Notes: generated from the letters alone by a model not told the origin. Counted from the stretch's first letter, positions 9,078 to 18,925 are shown. The stretch: DNA of 64,000 nt from Stappia sp. 28M-7 (GCF_014252955.1 NZ_JACMIA010000001.1:1488001-1552000), one strand, 5' to 3'. Numbers and translations: made by a program.

Positions 9078-9641
9078 TCAGAACAGGTTCTCGACGGTGG
9101 TCAGGCCCAGCACCAGCCAGTCCTGCATGCCGCCGCGATAGTAGTGGATCTTCTCGGCCGGAAAGCCCTCGCGCACCATGGCGCGGATCGCCTGCGGGCT
9201 CTGGCCGCAGGCCGGGCCGTTGCAGAAGGCGAAGACGTCCAGCGCGCCGCTGCAGTCCCACTTGCCCTGCTCGCCGGAGCAGCCCAGCTCGTCGAGCCGC
9301 ATCGACACTTCGGTATAGGGAATGTGGATCGAGCCGGGGATCGTCGACTTCACCCGCCACTCCATCGTCCGCATGTCGACGACACGGGCGTTTTCGTCCT
9401 GGAGCGCGGCCAGCACTTCCAGCTCGCCGGCCGGATGCACGCCGGGCACCGGGATCATCGGCTGCAGCACGCCGCCGATCAGCTGGGTCTCGTTCATCGT
9501 GCGGGTGATCTCGACCGGCCCGTCCTCGGTCTGGATGGTGACGGACTTGGTGTCCGGACCAAGATCGAGAGCTTCTTCCGCGGCAAGCGGAAGCGTCGAG
9601 GCGGTCAGGCCCATCGCCACGAGGGCGGTCAAAAGGCGCAT
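9078..9641 (-). CDS. exported rhodanese-domain protein
   Basis: A 187-aa protein with a Sec signal peptide (MRLLTALVAMGLTASTLPLAA) and one rhodanese domain at about 70-185. The expected catalytic Cys is in FCNGPACGQSPQA, followed by the typical GFPAEKIHYYRGGMQDW ending. Single-domain periplasmic rhodaneses move sulfane sulfur or act in redox repair; the substrate is unknown. An upstream region of about 60 residues resembles the rhodanese-like proteins found next to PQQ or thiosulfate genes, but no such genes are here. Confidence 0.87.
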   Translation of the reverse strand: MRLLTALVAMGLTASTLPLAAEEALDLGPDTKSVTIQTEDGPVEITRTMNETQLIGGVLQPMIPVPGVHPAGELEVLAALQDENARVVDMRTMEWRVKSTIPGSIHIPYTEVSMRLDELGCSGEQGKWDCSGALDVFAFCNGPACGQSPQAIRAMVREGFPAEKIHYYRGGMQDWLVLGLTTVENLF

Positions 9642-9778
9642 CGGATTTCCTCCCGTTGGGCTGTCGGCGCAGCCCTGTTACACATTCATGATTTCGAATG
9701 CGTGGCCGTTACGCAAGCCGGAAATGGTCGCGCCTTGCGTTTTGTCGGAAGGAACGGCTGGAAGGGACGGAAAGGGAA

Positions 9779-9805
9779 GGGCGCCCGGCGGCAAGCCGGG
9801 CGCCC
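9779..9805 (-). terminator. stem-loop after the chemoreceptor gene
   Basis: A perfect 11-bp stem GGGCGCCCGGC/GCCGGGCGCCC, 5-nt loop, 12 nt past the stop of the minus-strand chemoreceptor and followed on that strand by a pyrimidine run. Confidence 0.7.
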
Positions 9806-9816
9806 GTTCCAGGTGT

Positions 9817-11619
9817 CTAGTGTGCCTTGCCGCGCGTCGCGGGGGCACTGGCGGGCTGATGCCGGCGCCGCTCGAGGCTGCTGAGTTCCGTGTCGAATGC
9901 TTCCGACAGGGCGTCTAGCGCGGCCAGCACCTCGTGGCTCGCCTTGTCCAGATCGCCGAGGCGTGCGGCGGCGACATCGCTATCGCCGATGGCATGGGCG
10001 GCAAGCGCCGCCTTGGCTGCGGCATGCACGCGCTGGTGCGGCGCCTGTACGGCCAGATAGGCCGGATGCGCGCGCACGGCTTCGTTGTCGATGGCATCGT
10101 ACCACTGCCCGAAGCGGCAGCCGTGATGGTCCGGCACCGCATCGACGGTCCAGTCGTCGCGGCCGATGACCGTGTCCACAACCTTCTTCTTGAACAGGAC
10201 GTGGTCGATCTTCGCCATCTCGCAGAGCGAGCGATGCGAGGTCGCGTTGAACCAGGTCTGCGCGTTGTTGGAGAAGCGGTCGTTGCTGGCCTGCAGCGTC
10301 GCGCTCATCGAGATCAGCTGGCGGTCGTTCTCGGCGGCAAGGTCGGCAACGCCGGTGATGCTCACCGCGATCTCCTGGCTCGATTCCTTCTGCTGGCCGA
10401 GGATCTGGGAGATCTCCTGCATCCGGGCCGAGACTTCGCTGATCTGCGCGCTGATCGAGTGCATTTGCTCGTTGGCGCCCGAGATCGTCTCCTGTCCGCG
10501 CGTCACCGCCTCGCAGGAACTGTCGATGGCCATCTGCGTCGTGCTCATGCCCGCGCGCAGCGCCGCGATGCGCTGGGTGATGTCCTCGGTCGCCTTCGCC
10601 GTCTGGGTGGCGAGGCTCTTCACCTCGCTGGCGACGACGGCAAAACCGCGGCCCGCCTCGCCGGCGCGCGCCGCCTCGATCGTGGCATTCAGCGCCAGCA
10701 GGTTGGTCTGGCTGGCGATGCTCTCGATCACCGACAGGAATTCGCCGATCTGCTCGGACGCCTTCTGCAGCTCGGCGAGGTTGGACGAGCTCTCCTGCGC
10801 GGTTGCCGCGATCTCGCCCATGCAGCGGGACACGTCGTCCATCGCCCGCAAGCCGTGTGCCACCGCCTCGTTGGTGGCGTCGGCCTGGCGTGCGGCGCTG
10901 TCGCTGTTGCCGGCGATCTGCTCGACCGAGGTGACCAGTTCCGTCGCGGCGGCGGAAATTGCCTGGCCGCTTTCGCGCGCCCTGCGGGTGTTGCGCGAGA
11001 AGGTGGCCATGCCGATGGCCACGTCATTGATGTCGGACACCGTGCCGGCCAGGCTGCGCAGCGAGGCCAGCTCGTTGTCCATCTTGTTTTCCTGCGCCTG
11101 TTGGCGCAGCACGCCGTTCTCGTACGCGTCGTAGGAGACGATCATGTCGAGGAAGGTGCGGCTGACCAGCACCTGCAGCGCCTCGGCGAGCTTCGTCGGC
11201 TGCAGGCGGTGACGGCTGGCGAGCGCGGGGATCGCCTCCACCAGCAGCCGGCCGTAGGAGGCCAGATACCACTTCGGTTCCAGGTTGATGCGCACATGCG
11301 CTTCGCCGATCCTCACCGCACGCGCCTCGAACTCCGCGTCCGGCTCGTGGTTGAAGATGTAGTCCCAGTGGTCGGTCTGGGCATTTTTCAGCCGAGGCAC
11401 GTTCTCGCCCTTGGCGCCCAGCTTGGGCGCCAGCGAGGGGTGCTTGGAGATGCTGGCATAGAAGCCGTCGAGAATTTCCGGCATGGCCGGCTTGAGCTTC
11501 TGCCACACGGCCCTGGCCTGGTCGGTGGTAAACTCGTCGGCACCGATGAAACCGGCAATCTCCTCGCCAATATTCTGGGATTTCTTCGAGGGCCCGGTTT
11601 TCCGCGCTGCACTTGCCAT
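9817..11619 (-). CDS. globin-coupled methyl-accepting chemotaxis protein with CZB domain
   Basis: A 600-aa soluble chemoreceptor with no transmembrane segments. N-terminal protoglobin sensor about 15-175, with the likely haem proximal ligand His108 in [15 protein letters not shown]. The MA signalling domain spans about 200-445, with the conserved tip at 300-330 ([20 protein letters not shown]). The C-terminal CZB domain is at about 465-545. Its zinc set is His473, Cys501, His528 and His532, with spacings 28, 27 and 4 as expected for the 3His/1Cys CZB site. It probably senses oxygen or another gas through haem, with zinc- or oxidant-dependent modulation, and signals to CheA. No che genes are nearby. 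Confidence 0.93.
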   Translation of the reverse strand: MASAARKTGPSKKSQNIGEEIAGFIGADEFTTDQARAVWQKLKPAMPEILDGFYASISKHPSLAPKLGAKGENVPRLKNAQTDHWDYIFNHEPDAEFEARAVRIGEAHVRINLEPKWYLASYGRLLVEAIPALASRHRLQPTKLAEALQVLVSRTFLDMIVSYDAYENGVLRQQAQENKMDNELASLRSLAGTVSDINDVAIGMATFSRNTRRARESGQAISAAATELVTSVEQIAGNSDSAARQADATNEAVAHGLRAMDDVSRCMGEIAATAQESSSNLAELQKASEQIGEFLSVIESIASQTNLLALNATIEAARAGEAGRGFAVVASEVKSLATQTAKATEDITQRIAALRAGMSTTQMAIDSSCEAVTRGQETISGANEQMHSISAQISEVSARMQEISQILGQQKESSQEIAVSITGVADLAAENDRQLISMSATLQASNDRFSNNAQTWFNATSHRSLCEMAKIDHVLFKKKVVDTVIGRDDWTVDAVPDHHGCRFGQWYDAIDNEAVRAHPAYLAVQAPHQRVHAAAKAALAAHAIGDSDVAAARLGDLDKASHEVLAALDALSEAFDTELSSLERRRHQPASAPATRGKAH

Positions 11620-11864
11620 TCTTTGTCCTTCGCCAGTCGAGACGCTTTACGGAGGTTTCGGACAGTCGGGTAAACAGTGAGCTAACAGTTCTGAAATATC
11701 GAATGTTTTCGAGCTTTTGCCGGCAAGCCGGTCGGCCCGCTTTGGAGCGCGGGGCGAATCGCCGATAGTGGCGGGGTTCCCGCGAATGGCCCTTGCAATG
11801 CGCAGGCCGGGCTGCCATGCCGGCGGGACCGTTCGACTTCCACCACACGAGACCATCGGCACGC

Positions 11865-13346
11865 ATGACTGTCAGCATCGACATGGGCGAGGTGAGGGGA
11901 GCGGGCTCGGCCGCCTCCTGCCAATTCGATCTCGAGGAGCTGCTCGCAACGCGCCTGCTCGTCCAGGGCAATTCGGGCTCCGGCAAGTCTCACCTGTTGC
12001 GCCGCCTGCTGGAGCAGAGCGCACCCTGGGTGCAGCAGGTCGTCATCGACCCGGAAGGCGATTTCGTCACCCTCTCCGAGCGCTTCGGCCATGTGGTGGT
12101 CGATGCCGCAGGCAGCGAGCGCGATCTTGCGGTCATCGCAACGCGTGTGCGCGCCCACCGTGTTTCCGTCGTTCTCAACCTGGAAGGGCTCGAGCCCGAC
12201 CGGCAGATGAAGGCCGCCGCCGTCTTCCTCAACACCCTGTTCGAGGCCGAGCGCGACCACTGGTATCCCGTCCTTGTCGTTGTCGACGAGGCGCAGCTCT
12301 TTGCACCGGCCGCGTCCGGCGATACGGGCGAGGAGGCGCGCCGCGTTGCCCTCGGTGCCATGACCAACCTGATGTGCCGTGGCCGAAAGCGCGGCCTTGC
12401 CGGCGTCATCGCCACCCAGCGTCTGGCCAAGCTTGCCAAGAACGTTGCCGCCGAAGCCTCCAACTTCCTGATGGGCCGGACCTTTCTCGATATCGACATG
12501 GCCCGTGCCGCTGATTTGCTGGGCATGGAAAAGCGTCAGGCCGAGGCCTTCCGCAATCTCGACCGCGGTCATTTCGTGGCGCTCGGGCCGGCCGTTTCGC
12601 GCCGTCCCATGACGGTGCGCATTGGTGCGGTGGAGACCGCCGGCCGCGGCGGCGGTCCGCGTCTGACGCCGCTGCCGCAGGGCCGTCCGGAGGATCTGCA
12701 GGACCTTCTGTTCCAGCCGGCAAGCCAGGACGAGCGGGTTGCCGCCGAGCGCCCGCCGGTGCAGCACGCGATTCCCGCCTCCGAGGTGCTGGAGCGCCTG
12801 ACCCGTCAGGCGGCCAAGCGTGAGGAGGCGGAGACCGAGCCGCTCGACCGCGAGGCGCAGGACAAGGCGGTGGACGCCGTGATCGCCGAACTGCTCGGCG
12901 ATGGCGAGGCCGCGTTCCAGCCGATGGCCGCCCTCTATCAGGACTTTCTCGTGCGCTGCCGCATCGCCCGCCTGCCGGGCCGCCCGCCGGAACTGCCCGA
13001 GTTCCGCCAGCGTGTCGCGCTCGCGCGTGCCGGCGTCGAGGCCAGCGACATCGACCCGTCCGTCTGGTCGGCCGCCGAAACGGTCGCCGGCAGCCTTCCG
13101 GAGGAAATGCGCGGCGTCTATCTGCTGCTCGCCAAGGCGGCGCTGGAAGGGCGCCCCTGTCCGCCCGACAGCGAGATCGCCCGCGCCTATGGTACCCGTT
13201 CGCCGGGCCGTGCCCGCTGGCTCCTGACCCATATGGAGGAACAGGGCGTTCTGGTCTGCGCCAACGACCTGCGGGGCAACCGCATCGTCACGTTGACCGA
13301 CCTCGACTGCCAGACGGCGCCCCAGTCTTCGCGCGCGGCCGGCTGA
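11865..13346 (+). CDS. HerA/DUF87-like ATP-binding protein
   Basis: A 493-aa P-loop ATPase. Walker A is QGNSGSGKSH at about residue 34 and Walker B is VLVVVDEAQLF at about 140. The CRGRKRGLAGVIATQRLAKL stretch resembles the HerA/FtsK helicase core. The C-terminal 100 residues are helical and may hold a winged helix. HerA-type ATPases pump DNA in repair, conjugation or defence, but no NurA-like nuclease or defence partner adjoins, so the function is open. ATG 11865 is preferred because the upstream extension (from 11793) lacks homology-like sequence. Confidence 0.75.
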   Translation: MTVSIDMGEVRGAGSAASCQFDLEELLATRLLVQGNSGSGKSHLLRRLLEQSAPWVQQVVIDPEGDFVTLSERFGHVVVDAAGSERDLAVIATRVRAHRVSVVLNLEGLEPDRQMKAAAVFLNTLFEAERDHWYPVLVVVDEAQLFAPAASGDTGEEARRVALGAMTNLMCRGRKRGLAGVIATQRLAKLAKNVAAEASNFLMGRTFLDIDMARAADLLGMEKRQAEAFRNLDRGHFVALGPAVSRRPMTVRIGAVETAGRGGGPRLTPLPQGRPEDLQDLLFQPASQDERVAAERPPVQHAIPASEVLERLTRQAAKREEAETEPLDREAQDKAVDAVIAELLGDGEAAFQPMAALYQDFLVRCRIARLPGRPPELPEFRQRVALARAGVEASDIDPSVWSAAETVAGSLPEEMRGVYLLLAKAALEGRPCPPDSEIARAYGTRSPGRARWLLTHMEEQGVLVCANDLRGNRIVTLTDLDCQTAPQSSRAAG

Positions 13347-13359
13347 GCCGGAAAAGCCT

Positions 13360-13385
13360 CTGCGGTCACGAAGAGTTGACCGCAG
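13360..13385 (+). terminator. stem-loop after the HerA-like gene
   Basis: A 9-bp perfect stem CTGCGGTCA/TGACCGCAG with an 8-nt loop, 14 nt past the stop. It is followed by A residues, not T, so termination is plausible rather than certain. Confidence 0.5.
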
Positions 13386-13559
13386 AAAACCGCGCGTTTT
13401 GCGCGATTGCTCTCCTTGTCAGTCCTGACAGGCCGGTCTAATCTTTCCGGTGTTTTCTCATGCATTGCGCGGTTTCGGTCGTTTGCCGGGGGCTCGGGCC
13501 GCATGAACCTCCCGGCCCGGCTGCCTGAGCCGGCGGGTCAGCCTTGGGGTTGTTGCCAG

Positions 13560-14681
13560 ATGAGTTACCGGAGCGTACCCGCCGTCGGAACCGCCATCGT
13601 CGCGTTGGCGCTTGCTGGCGGCGTCGCCTATCTCAGCTGGACCGAAGGACCCTCTCTCTTCGCCTCCGCTTCCTCGACCGTATCCACTGCCACCGCCTCT
13701 CCGGGGGCAGCTGGCGCCGGCCAGCGCCGCGGCGTTGCCGTTGAGACCGCCGCCGTCGGCGTGCGTGACGTGGTGGAGGACATCCGCGCCTTCGGCACGC
13801 TGGTCGCCAATGAGTCCGTCGTCATATCGCCGGAGATAGCGGGCCGCGTTGCGCGCATCGGCTTCCAGGAAGGGCAGCGGGTCGAGGAAGGCGATGTGCT
13901 GGTCGAGCTCGACGCCCAGATCCTGCGGGCCGAACTCGACAAGGCCAAGTCGGAAGTCTCCCTTGCCGAGGCCAATTTCGAGCGCGCGCGCAAGCTTGCC
14001 GAGCAGGGCAGCGGCACCTTGCGCGCCCGCGACGAGACCTCGCAGGGCTACACGGCGGCGCAGGCCAATGTGGCGCTGGCCGAGGCGCGCCTTGCCAAGA
14101 CCTCGATCGCCGCGCCGTTCTCCGGCATCGTCGGCTTCCGCGACATCAGCGTCGGCGCCTATGTCAGCCCCGGCGATCGCATCGTCGAGCTCGCCAGCAT
14201 CGATCCGCTGAAGGTCGAGTTCCGCGTCTCCGAGACCTATCTGCCGAACCTGCGCACCGGCCTGCCGGTCACCGTCACCGTCGACGCGCTGCCCGGCGAG
14301 ACGATCACCGGCAAGATCACCGCCATCGACCCCATCGTCGATGTGTCGGGCCGGGCCATCCGCCTGCGCGCCGAACTGCCCAACCCGGACGGGCGCCTGT
14401 CTCCCGGCCTGTTCGCCCGCATCCGCATCGTCATCGAGGAGCGGTCCGAGGCGATGGTGGTGCCGGAAGCGGCGGTCTTCCGCGACGAGGGCAAGCTCTT
14501 CGTCTACCGCCTCGAGGACGGCAAGGCGGTCAAGACGCCCATCGAGATCGGCCTGCGCAGTCCGGGCGACGTGGAGATTCGCGCCGGTCTTGCCTCCGGC
14601 GCGGTGGTCATCACCGCCGGCCAGCTGCTGCTGCGCGATGGCGCTGCGGTCGAGGTGGTCGACGGTCCGCGCGGGGGCTGA
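13560..14681 (+). CDS. RND efflux periplasmic adaptor (HlyD/MFP family)
   Basis: A 373-aa adaptor with one N-terminal hydrophobic anchor (about 8-28, no lipobox). It has a split biotinyl-lipoyl-like domain (GRVARIGFQEGQRVEEGDVL and TSIAAPFSGIVGFRDISVGA), a central coiled-coil hairpin and beta-barrel domains. It would link the inner-membrane pump encoded next to an outer-membrane channel; no TolC-type gene is adjacent. ATG 13560 gives the usual length. ATG 13503 would add 19 residues, and neither has a strong SD. Confidence 0.88.
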   Translation: MSYRSVPAVGTAIVALALAGGVAYLSWTEGPSLFASASSTVSTATASPGAAGAGQRRGVAVETAAVGVRDVVEDIRAFGTLVANESVVISPEIAGRVARIGFQEGQRVEEGDVLVELDAQILRAELDKAKSEVSLAEANFERARKLAEQGSGTLRARDETSQGYTAAQANVALAEARLAKTSIAAPFSGIVGFRDISVGAYVSPGDRIVELASIDPLKVEFRVSETYLPNLRTGLPVTVTVDALPGETITGKITAIDPIVDVSGRAIRLRAELPNPDGRLSPGLFARIRIVIEERSEAMVVPEAAVFRDEGKLFVYRLEDGKAVKTPIEIGLRSPGDVEIRAGLASGAVVITAGQLLLRDGAAVEVVDGPRGG

Positions 14682-14684
14682 GCC

Positions 14685-17600
14685 ATGCTCGAGTTCTTCG
14701 TCCGCAAACCGGTCTTCGCCACCGTGGTCAGCCTGATGGTGCTGCTGCTCGGCCTCGTCGCCTTCTTCCGCCTGGCCGTGCGCGAATATCCCAACATCGA
14801 CCCGCCGGTCGTCTCCGTGCGCACGGACTATCCCGGCGCCAGCGCCGAGATCATCGAGTCCCAGGTCACCCAGGTCCTGGAAGGCTCCATCGCCGGCATC
14901 GGCGGCGTCGAGGTGCTGGAAAGCCGCTCGCGGCCCGAGTCCAGCCGCATCACCGTCCGCTTCCTGCTGACCGTCGATCCGGACGAGGCCGCCAACGAGG
15001 TGCGCGACCGCGTCAGCCGCGTGCGCGGCCGCCTGCCCGACGAGGTGTCGGAACCGGTCGTCTCAAAGGTCGAGGCGGACGCGCAGGCGATCATCTTCAT
15101 CGCGCTGACCAGCGACCGGAACACCGCCATCGAGGTCTCGGACTATGCCGACCGCTATATCCGCGACCGGCTGCAGAACCTGCCGGGCGTGGCGGAAGTG
15201 CGCATTTTCGGCGAGCGGCGCTACGCCATGCGCATCTGGGTCGACCGAACGCGCCTTGCCGCCTACGAACTGACCGTCCAGGACGTGGAAAGCGCCCTGC
15301 GCCAGCAGAATGTCGAGGTGCCCTCGGGCCGCATCGAGAGCCTCGACCGCGAGTTCACCGTGCTCTCGCGCACCGGCCTCACCACCAGCGAGCAGTTCCG
15401 CCGCATCGTCGTCAAGGACGCCGGCGGCTTCGCCGTGCGGCTTGGCGATGTCGCGCGTGTCGAGATCGGGCCGGAGGACGAACGCCGCACCACCCGCTAC
15501 AAGGGCGAGAACGCGGTGATCCTGGGCATCGTCAAGCAGGCGACGGCCAATCCGCTCGACGTCTCGCGGGCGATGAACGACGCGATGCCCGACATCCGCC
15601 GCGACCTGCCGGCGGGCATGAACGCCGACATCTCCTACGACCGCTCGATCTTCATCGACCGCTCCATCGAGGCCGTGTTCACCACCATCGGCGAGGCGGT
15701 GGTGCTCGTCGTTCTGGTGATCTTCTTCTTCCTGCGCTCGCTGCGGGCGACGCTCATCCCCATGGTGACGATCCCGGTCTCGCTGATCGGCTCCTGCATC
15801 TTCATCTATGCGCTCGGCTTTTCCATCAACACGCTGACGCTGCTGGCGATGGTGCTGGCCATCGGCCTCGTCGTCGACGATGCCATCGTCGTGCTGGAGA
15901 ACATCCACCGCCACATCGAGAACGGCATGAAGCCGGTCCGTGCGGCCATCGTCGGCATCAAGGAGATCTCCGGCGCCGTCGTCGCCATGACGCTGACGCT
16001 CGCCGCCGTCTACACCCCGGTGGCCTTCGCGGACGGGCGCACCGGCAAGCTCTTCACCGAGTTCGCGCTGACGCTCGCCGCCGCCGTGCTGATGTCCGGC
16101 ATGGTGGCGCTGACGCTCTCGCCGATGATGTGCTCCAAGCTGCTCAAGGAGCACGAGGAACGCGGCCGCGTCTCCGCCGCCCTGGAGCGCGGGCTGAATG
16201 CCCTGAACGACGGCTACAAGTACCTCCTGCTTCTGTCGCTGAAGGTGCGCTGGCTCATCGTGCTGATGGTCTTCGCGGTCGCCGGCGGCTCCTGGGTGCT
16301 GCTGACGACGCTGAAATCGGAACTGGCTCCGCTGGAGGATCGCGGCGTCCTGTTCATCTCCGGGTCGGCGCCGGAGGGCTCGACCATCGACTTCACCAGC
16401 CGTTATGCCACGCAGGTGGAGACGCTGCTCGCCGAGGTTCCCGAGGTGCGCTCCTATTTCGTCATCGCCGGCTCGCCGGAGGTCACGGACATCACCTCCT
16501 TCTCGCAGCTGGTGCCGTGGGAGGATCGCGAGCGCAGCCAGATCGAGATCGGCGGCGAGCTGCAGCCGCAGATCCGCCGTGTTGCGGGCCTGCGCGCCTC
16601 GGTCAACCATCCGGGCTCCTTCGGCGTCAGCGCCCGCTCGCGGCCCATCGAGTTCATGATCCTCACCTCCGAGCCCTATGAGCGGCTCGACGAGATGGTC
16701 AACACGTTCCTGGAGGCCATCGAGGAGAACCCGAACCTCGTCAACGTCACCAGCGATCTTGCGCTGAACAAGCCGCAGATCGAGGTGGAGCTCGACCGCG
16801 ACCGCGTCGCCGACATGGGCGCGGGCGTGCTCACCGTCGGCCGCACCATGGAAACGCTGCTCGGCGGGCGCAAGGTCACCCGTTTCAACATGAACGGCGA
16901 GCAGTACGACGTCATCGTCCAGGTCGACCCGTCCGGCCGCCAGACGCCGGGCGATCTGGAGGATATCTACGTTCGCGCCCAGAACGGCTCGATGGTCCAG
17001 CTGTCCAACCTGATCAGCGTGCGCGAGACCGTTTCGCCCAAGGAGCTCAACCGCTTCAACCAGCTGCGCGCGGCCAAGATCGCCGGCAACCTCGCCCCCG
17101 GCTACTCGCTCGGCGAGGCGCTGGACTATCTTGAGGCGACGGCGCAGCGCGTGCTGCCGTCCACCGCGCGCACCGATTACGGCGGCGTCTCGCGCGAGTT
17201 CCGACAGACGGGGTCCAGCCTCGCCTTCATCTTCGTGCTGGCGCTCGGCTTCATCTATCTGGTGCTGTCGGCCCAGTTCGAGAGCTTCGTCGATCCCTTC
17301 ATCATCATGCTGACGGTGCCGCTGTCGATGCTGGGAGCACTGGCGGTGATGCACCAGACTGGCGGCACGCTCAACATCTACAGCCAGATCGGCCTGATCA
17401 CGCTCATAGGCCTGATCACCAAGCACGGCATTCTCATCGTGCAGTTCGCCAACCAGCTGCAGGAAGAGGGCAAGAGCCGGTTCGATGCGGTGGTGGAGGC
17501 GGCGGCCCTGCGCCTGCGTCCGATTCTCATGACCACCGGCGCCATGGTGTTCGGCGCGGTGCCGCTGGCGCTCGCCGGCGGGGCGGGCGGCGAAAGCCGC

Positions 17601-17741
17601 CAGGCCATCGGCTGGGTCATCGTCGGCGGCATGTCCTTCGGCACGGTGCTCACCCTCTTCGTCGTGCCGACCGCCTACACGCTCTTCGCCCGCGACCGTT
17701 CGCGCACGGCCGCCGTTCCCGCGGCCCATCCGGCGGAATAG
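14685..17741 (+). CDS. RND-family efflux transporter permease (AcrB/MexB-like)
   Basis: A 1018-aa RND pump with the standard two-fold repeat and 12 transmembrane helices. The N-terminus MLEFFVRKPVFATVVSLMV is typical. Helix 4 carries the paired aspartates (GLVVDDAIVVLENIHRHIE) needed for proton coupling. It starts 3 nt after the adaptor stop, so the two are co-transcribed. HAE-type RND pumps export hydrophobic drugs, bile salts or fatty acids. There is no local regulator, so the inducer is unknown. Confidence 0.95.
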   Translation: MLEFFVRKPVFATVVSLMVLLLGLVAFFRLAVREYPNIDPPVVSVRTDYPGASAEIIESQVTQVLEGSIAGIGGVEVLESRSRPESSRITVRFLLTVDPDEAANEVRDRVSRVRGRLPDEVSEPVVSKVEADAQAIIFIALTSDRNTAIEVSDYADRYIRDRLQNLPGVAEVRIFGERRYAMRIWVDRTRLAAYELTVQDVESALRQQNVEVPSGRIESLDREFTVLSRTGLTTSEQFRRIVVKDAGGFAVRLGDVARVEIGPEDERRTTRYKGENAVILGIVKQATANPLDVSRAMNDAMPDIRRDLPAGMNADISYDRSIFIDRSIEAVFTTIGEAVVLVVLVIFFFLRSLRATLIPMVTIPVSLIGSCIFIYALGFSINTLTLLAMVLAIGLVVDDAIVVLENIHRHIENGMKPVRAAIVGIKEISGAVVAMTLTLAAVYTPVAFADGRTGKLFTEFALTLAAAVLMSGMVALTLSPMMCSKLLKEHEERGRVSAALERGLNALNDGYKYLLLLSLKVRWLIVLMVFAVAGGSWVLLTTLKSELAPLEDRGVLFISGSAPEGSTIDFTSRYATQVETLLAEVPEVRSYFVIAGSPEVTDITSFSQLVPWEDRERSQIEIGGELQPQIRRVAGLRASVNHPGSFGVSARSRPIEFMILTSEPYERLDEMVNTFLEAIEENPNLVNVTSDLALNKPQIEVELDRDRVADMGAGVLTVGRTMETLLGGRKVTRFNMNGEQYDVIVQVDPSGRQTPGDLEDIYVRAQNGSMVQLSNLISVRETVSPKELNRFNQLRAAKIAGNLAPGYSLGEALDYLEATAQRVLPSTARTDYGGVSREFRQTGSSLAFIFVLALGFIYLVLSAQFESFVDPFIIMLTVPLSMLGALAVMHQTGGTLNIYSQIGLITLIGLITKHGILIVQFANQLQEEGKSRFDAVVEAAALRLRPILMTTGAMVFGAVPLALAGGAGGESRQAIGWVIVGGMSFGTVLTLFVVPTAYTLFARDRSRTAAVPAAHPAE

Positions 17742-17790
17742 GGCGGGCTGCGCTCCATCGCGGGCGCGAGGCCTCGCTTCTCTCTCGGAC

Positions 17791-17950
17791 GTCATCCCGG
17801 TCAAGCGCAGCGCAGAACCGGGAACCATTGGCTGCCAGAGCGGGGCAATTTTATGGTGCGGTCGAGAAGACTCGAACTTCCACCTCGCCTCGACCTCTCA
17901 GCGGCGTCTTCCCGGACGAGGCCGAAGGCCGAAGATCCGGGACCGGAGAG
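17791..17950. repeat. dispersed intergenic repeat, two units in opposite orientation
   Basis: 17791-17843 matches the opening of the repeat units at 28765 and 29279 (core CCATTGGCTGCCAGAGCGG). 17911-17950 matches the reverse complement of a second segment of those units (29062-29099 and 29544-29583). Each unit itself contains inverted arms such as CCCGG...CCGGG. The 334-bp gap 17742-18075 contains these repeats and a tRNA fragment and no recognisable gene. Confidence 0.75.
17854..17883 (-). pseudogene. 3' fragment of a tRNA-Leu gene, including CCA
   Basis: Read on the minus strand this is a full T-arm (GGAAG-TTCGAGT-CTTCT), the 7-nt acceptor 3' strand CGACCGC, then ACCA, as in alphaproteobacterial tRNA-Leu. 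The 5' part of a tRNA is absent; the adjoining DNA is intergenic repeat. This is what an attachment-site duplication left by a tRNA-targeting integrative element looks like, though a random duplication cannot be excluded. Confidence 0.75.
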
Positions 17951-18075
17951 GCACAAGCGTTTGTGGGACAGTTCCGGAGCGTACCCCAGAGGCCCTCGGC
18001 TCCCCGATCCCGGGTCTCGCGATGCTCGCCCGGGAGGACGCCGGGATGGGTCGAAGAGCGGGTGGCCCGCCCCCC

Positions 18076-18885
18076 TCACGCCCGGCTGATCGCCCGTGCG
18101 GCCGATTGCGCCAGCGGCGCGAAGCGCTGGGCAAAGTCTTCCGGCTGCCATTCCGACAGGGAGCCGGCCACATGGATCGCGGCGACCGGCCGACCGTCCG
18201 GCCCGGTGATGGCGGCGCCGATGGCGATCTCGCCCGGCACCACCTCTTCCAGCGCCAGCGCATAGCCGAGCTCCCGCGCCTCGCCCACCTTCTCGCGGAT
18301 CGCTGCAGGATCGGTGATGGTCTTCGGCGTGATCTGGATGAACTGCGACCGGACGAGGATGTCGTCGACCTCCGCGTCCGGCAAAAGCGCCATGATCGCC
18401 CGTCCGCCGCTTGCACAGAATGTGGGCACGGAGTGGCCCACCAAAGTGGCGAAGAATGTCTCCCGCTTGCTCTGGTTGCGCGCGGCATAGACCACACGCA
18501 GGTCGTCGAACAGGCTGAGGTCGACGCGCTCGCGCACGTTGCGCCGCAGCTCCAGCAGAATCGGCGTTGCCCGCTCCACCAGCGGATTGAGCCGCAGATA
18601 GTCGAGCGAATGGTCGAGCAGCCGCAGCCCCGGCACGAAGCCGCGGTCGGTCGGGTCCCGCTCGATGTAGCCCAGCTGTCGCAAGGTATGGACGAACCGT
18701 TGCGCCGTGCTCTTGCCCATGCCGGCGGCGGCGGCGATCTCGGCTAGCGTCAGCGGGGCGTCCGCCTTGTGGAAAGCCGCCATCACATCGGCGGCACGGG
18801 CAATGGAGCGGACGAACAGCGGGTCTTGCACCTGTTCGTCTGGTGTCCCGGCCTTTGGCCTGGCGCGCGGCGACCAGCTGGTCAT
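18076..18885 (-). CDS. IclR-family transcriptional regulator
   Basis: A 269-aa protein with an N-terminal helix-turn-helix (about 25-85; AAGMGKSTAQRFVHTLRQLG) and the IclR effector domain (about 105-265; features FCASGGRAIMALLP and AIGAAITGPDGRPVAAIHVAG). It is divergent from the M81/ABC/M20 operon and probably controls it. An 18-bp palindrome in the shared 240-bp intergenic region is the likely operator. The effector is presumably a peptide-derived or acylated amino acid handled by the operon, which is inference only. Confidence 0.9.
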   Translation of the reverse strand: MTSWSPRARPKAGTPDEQVQDPLFVRSIARAADVMAAFHKADAPLTLAEIAAAAGMGKSTAQRFVHTLRQLGYIERDPTDRGFVPGLRLLDHSLDYLRLNPLVERATPILLELRRNVRERVDLSLFDDLRVVYAARNQSKRETFFATLVGHSVPTFCASGGRAIMALLPDAEVDDILVRSQFIQITPKTITDPAAIREKVGEARELGYALALEEVVPGEIAIGAAITGPDGRPVAAIHVAGSLSEWQPEDFAQRFAPLAQSAARAISRA

Positions 18886-18925
18886 GTCGGTCTCCCTCGA
18901 GAAACGGTCTGCTTAGAAAACAGCA

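Noticed and set aside
15063-17828. 921-aa minus-strand open frame opposite the RND pump gene
   Set aside because: Arg/His/Asp-rich composition and exact antisense position make it a shadow of the GC-rich pump gene.
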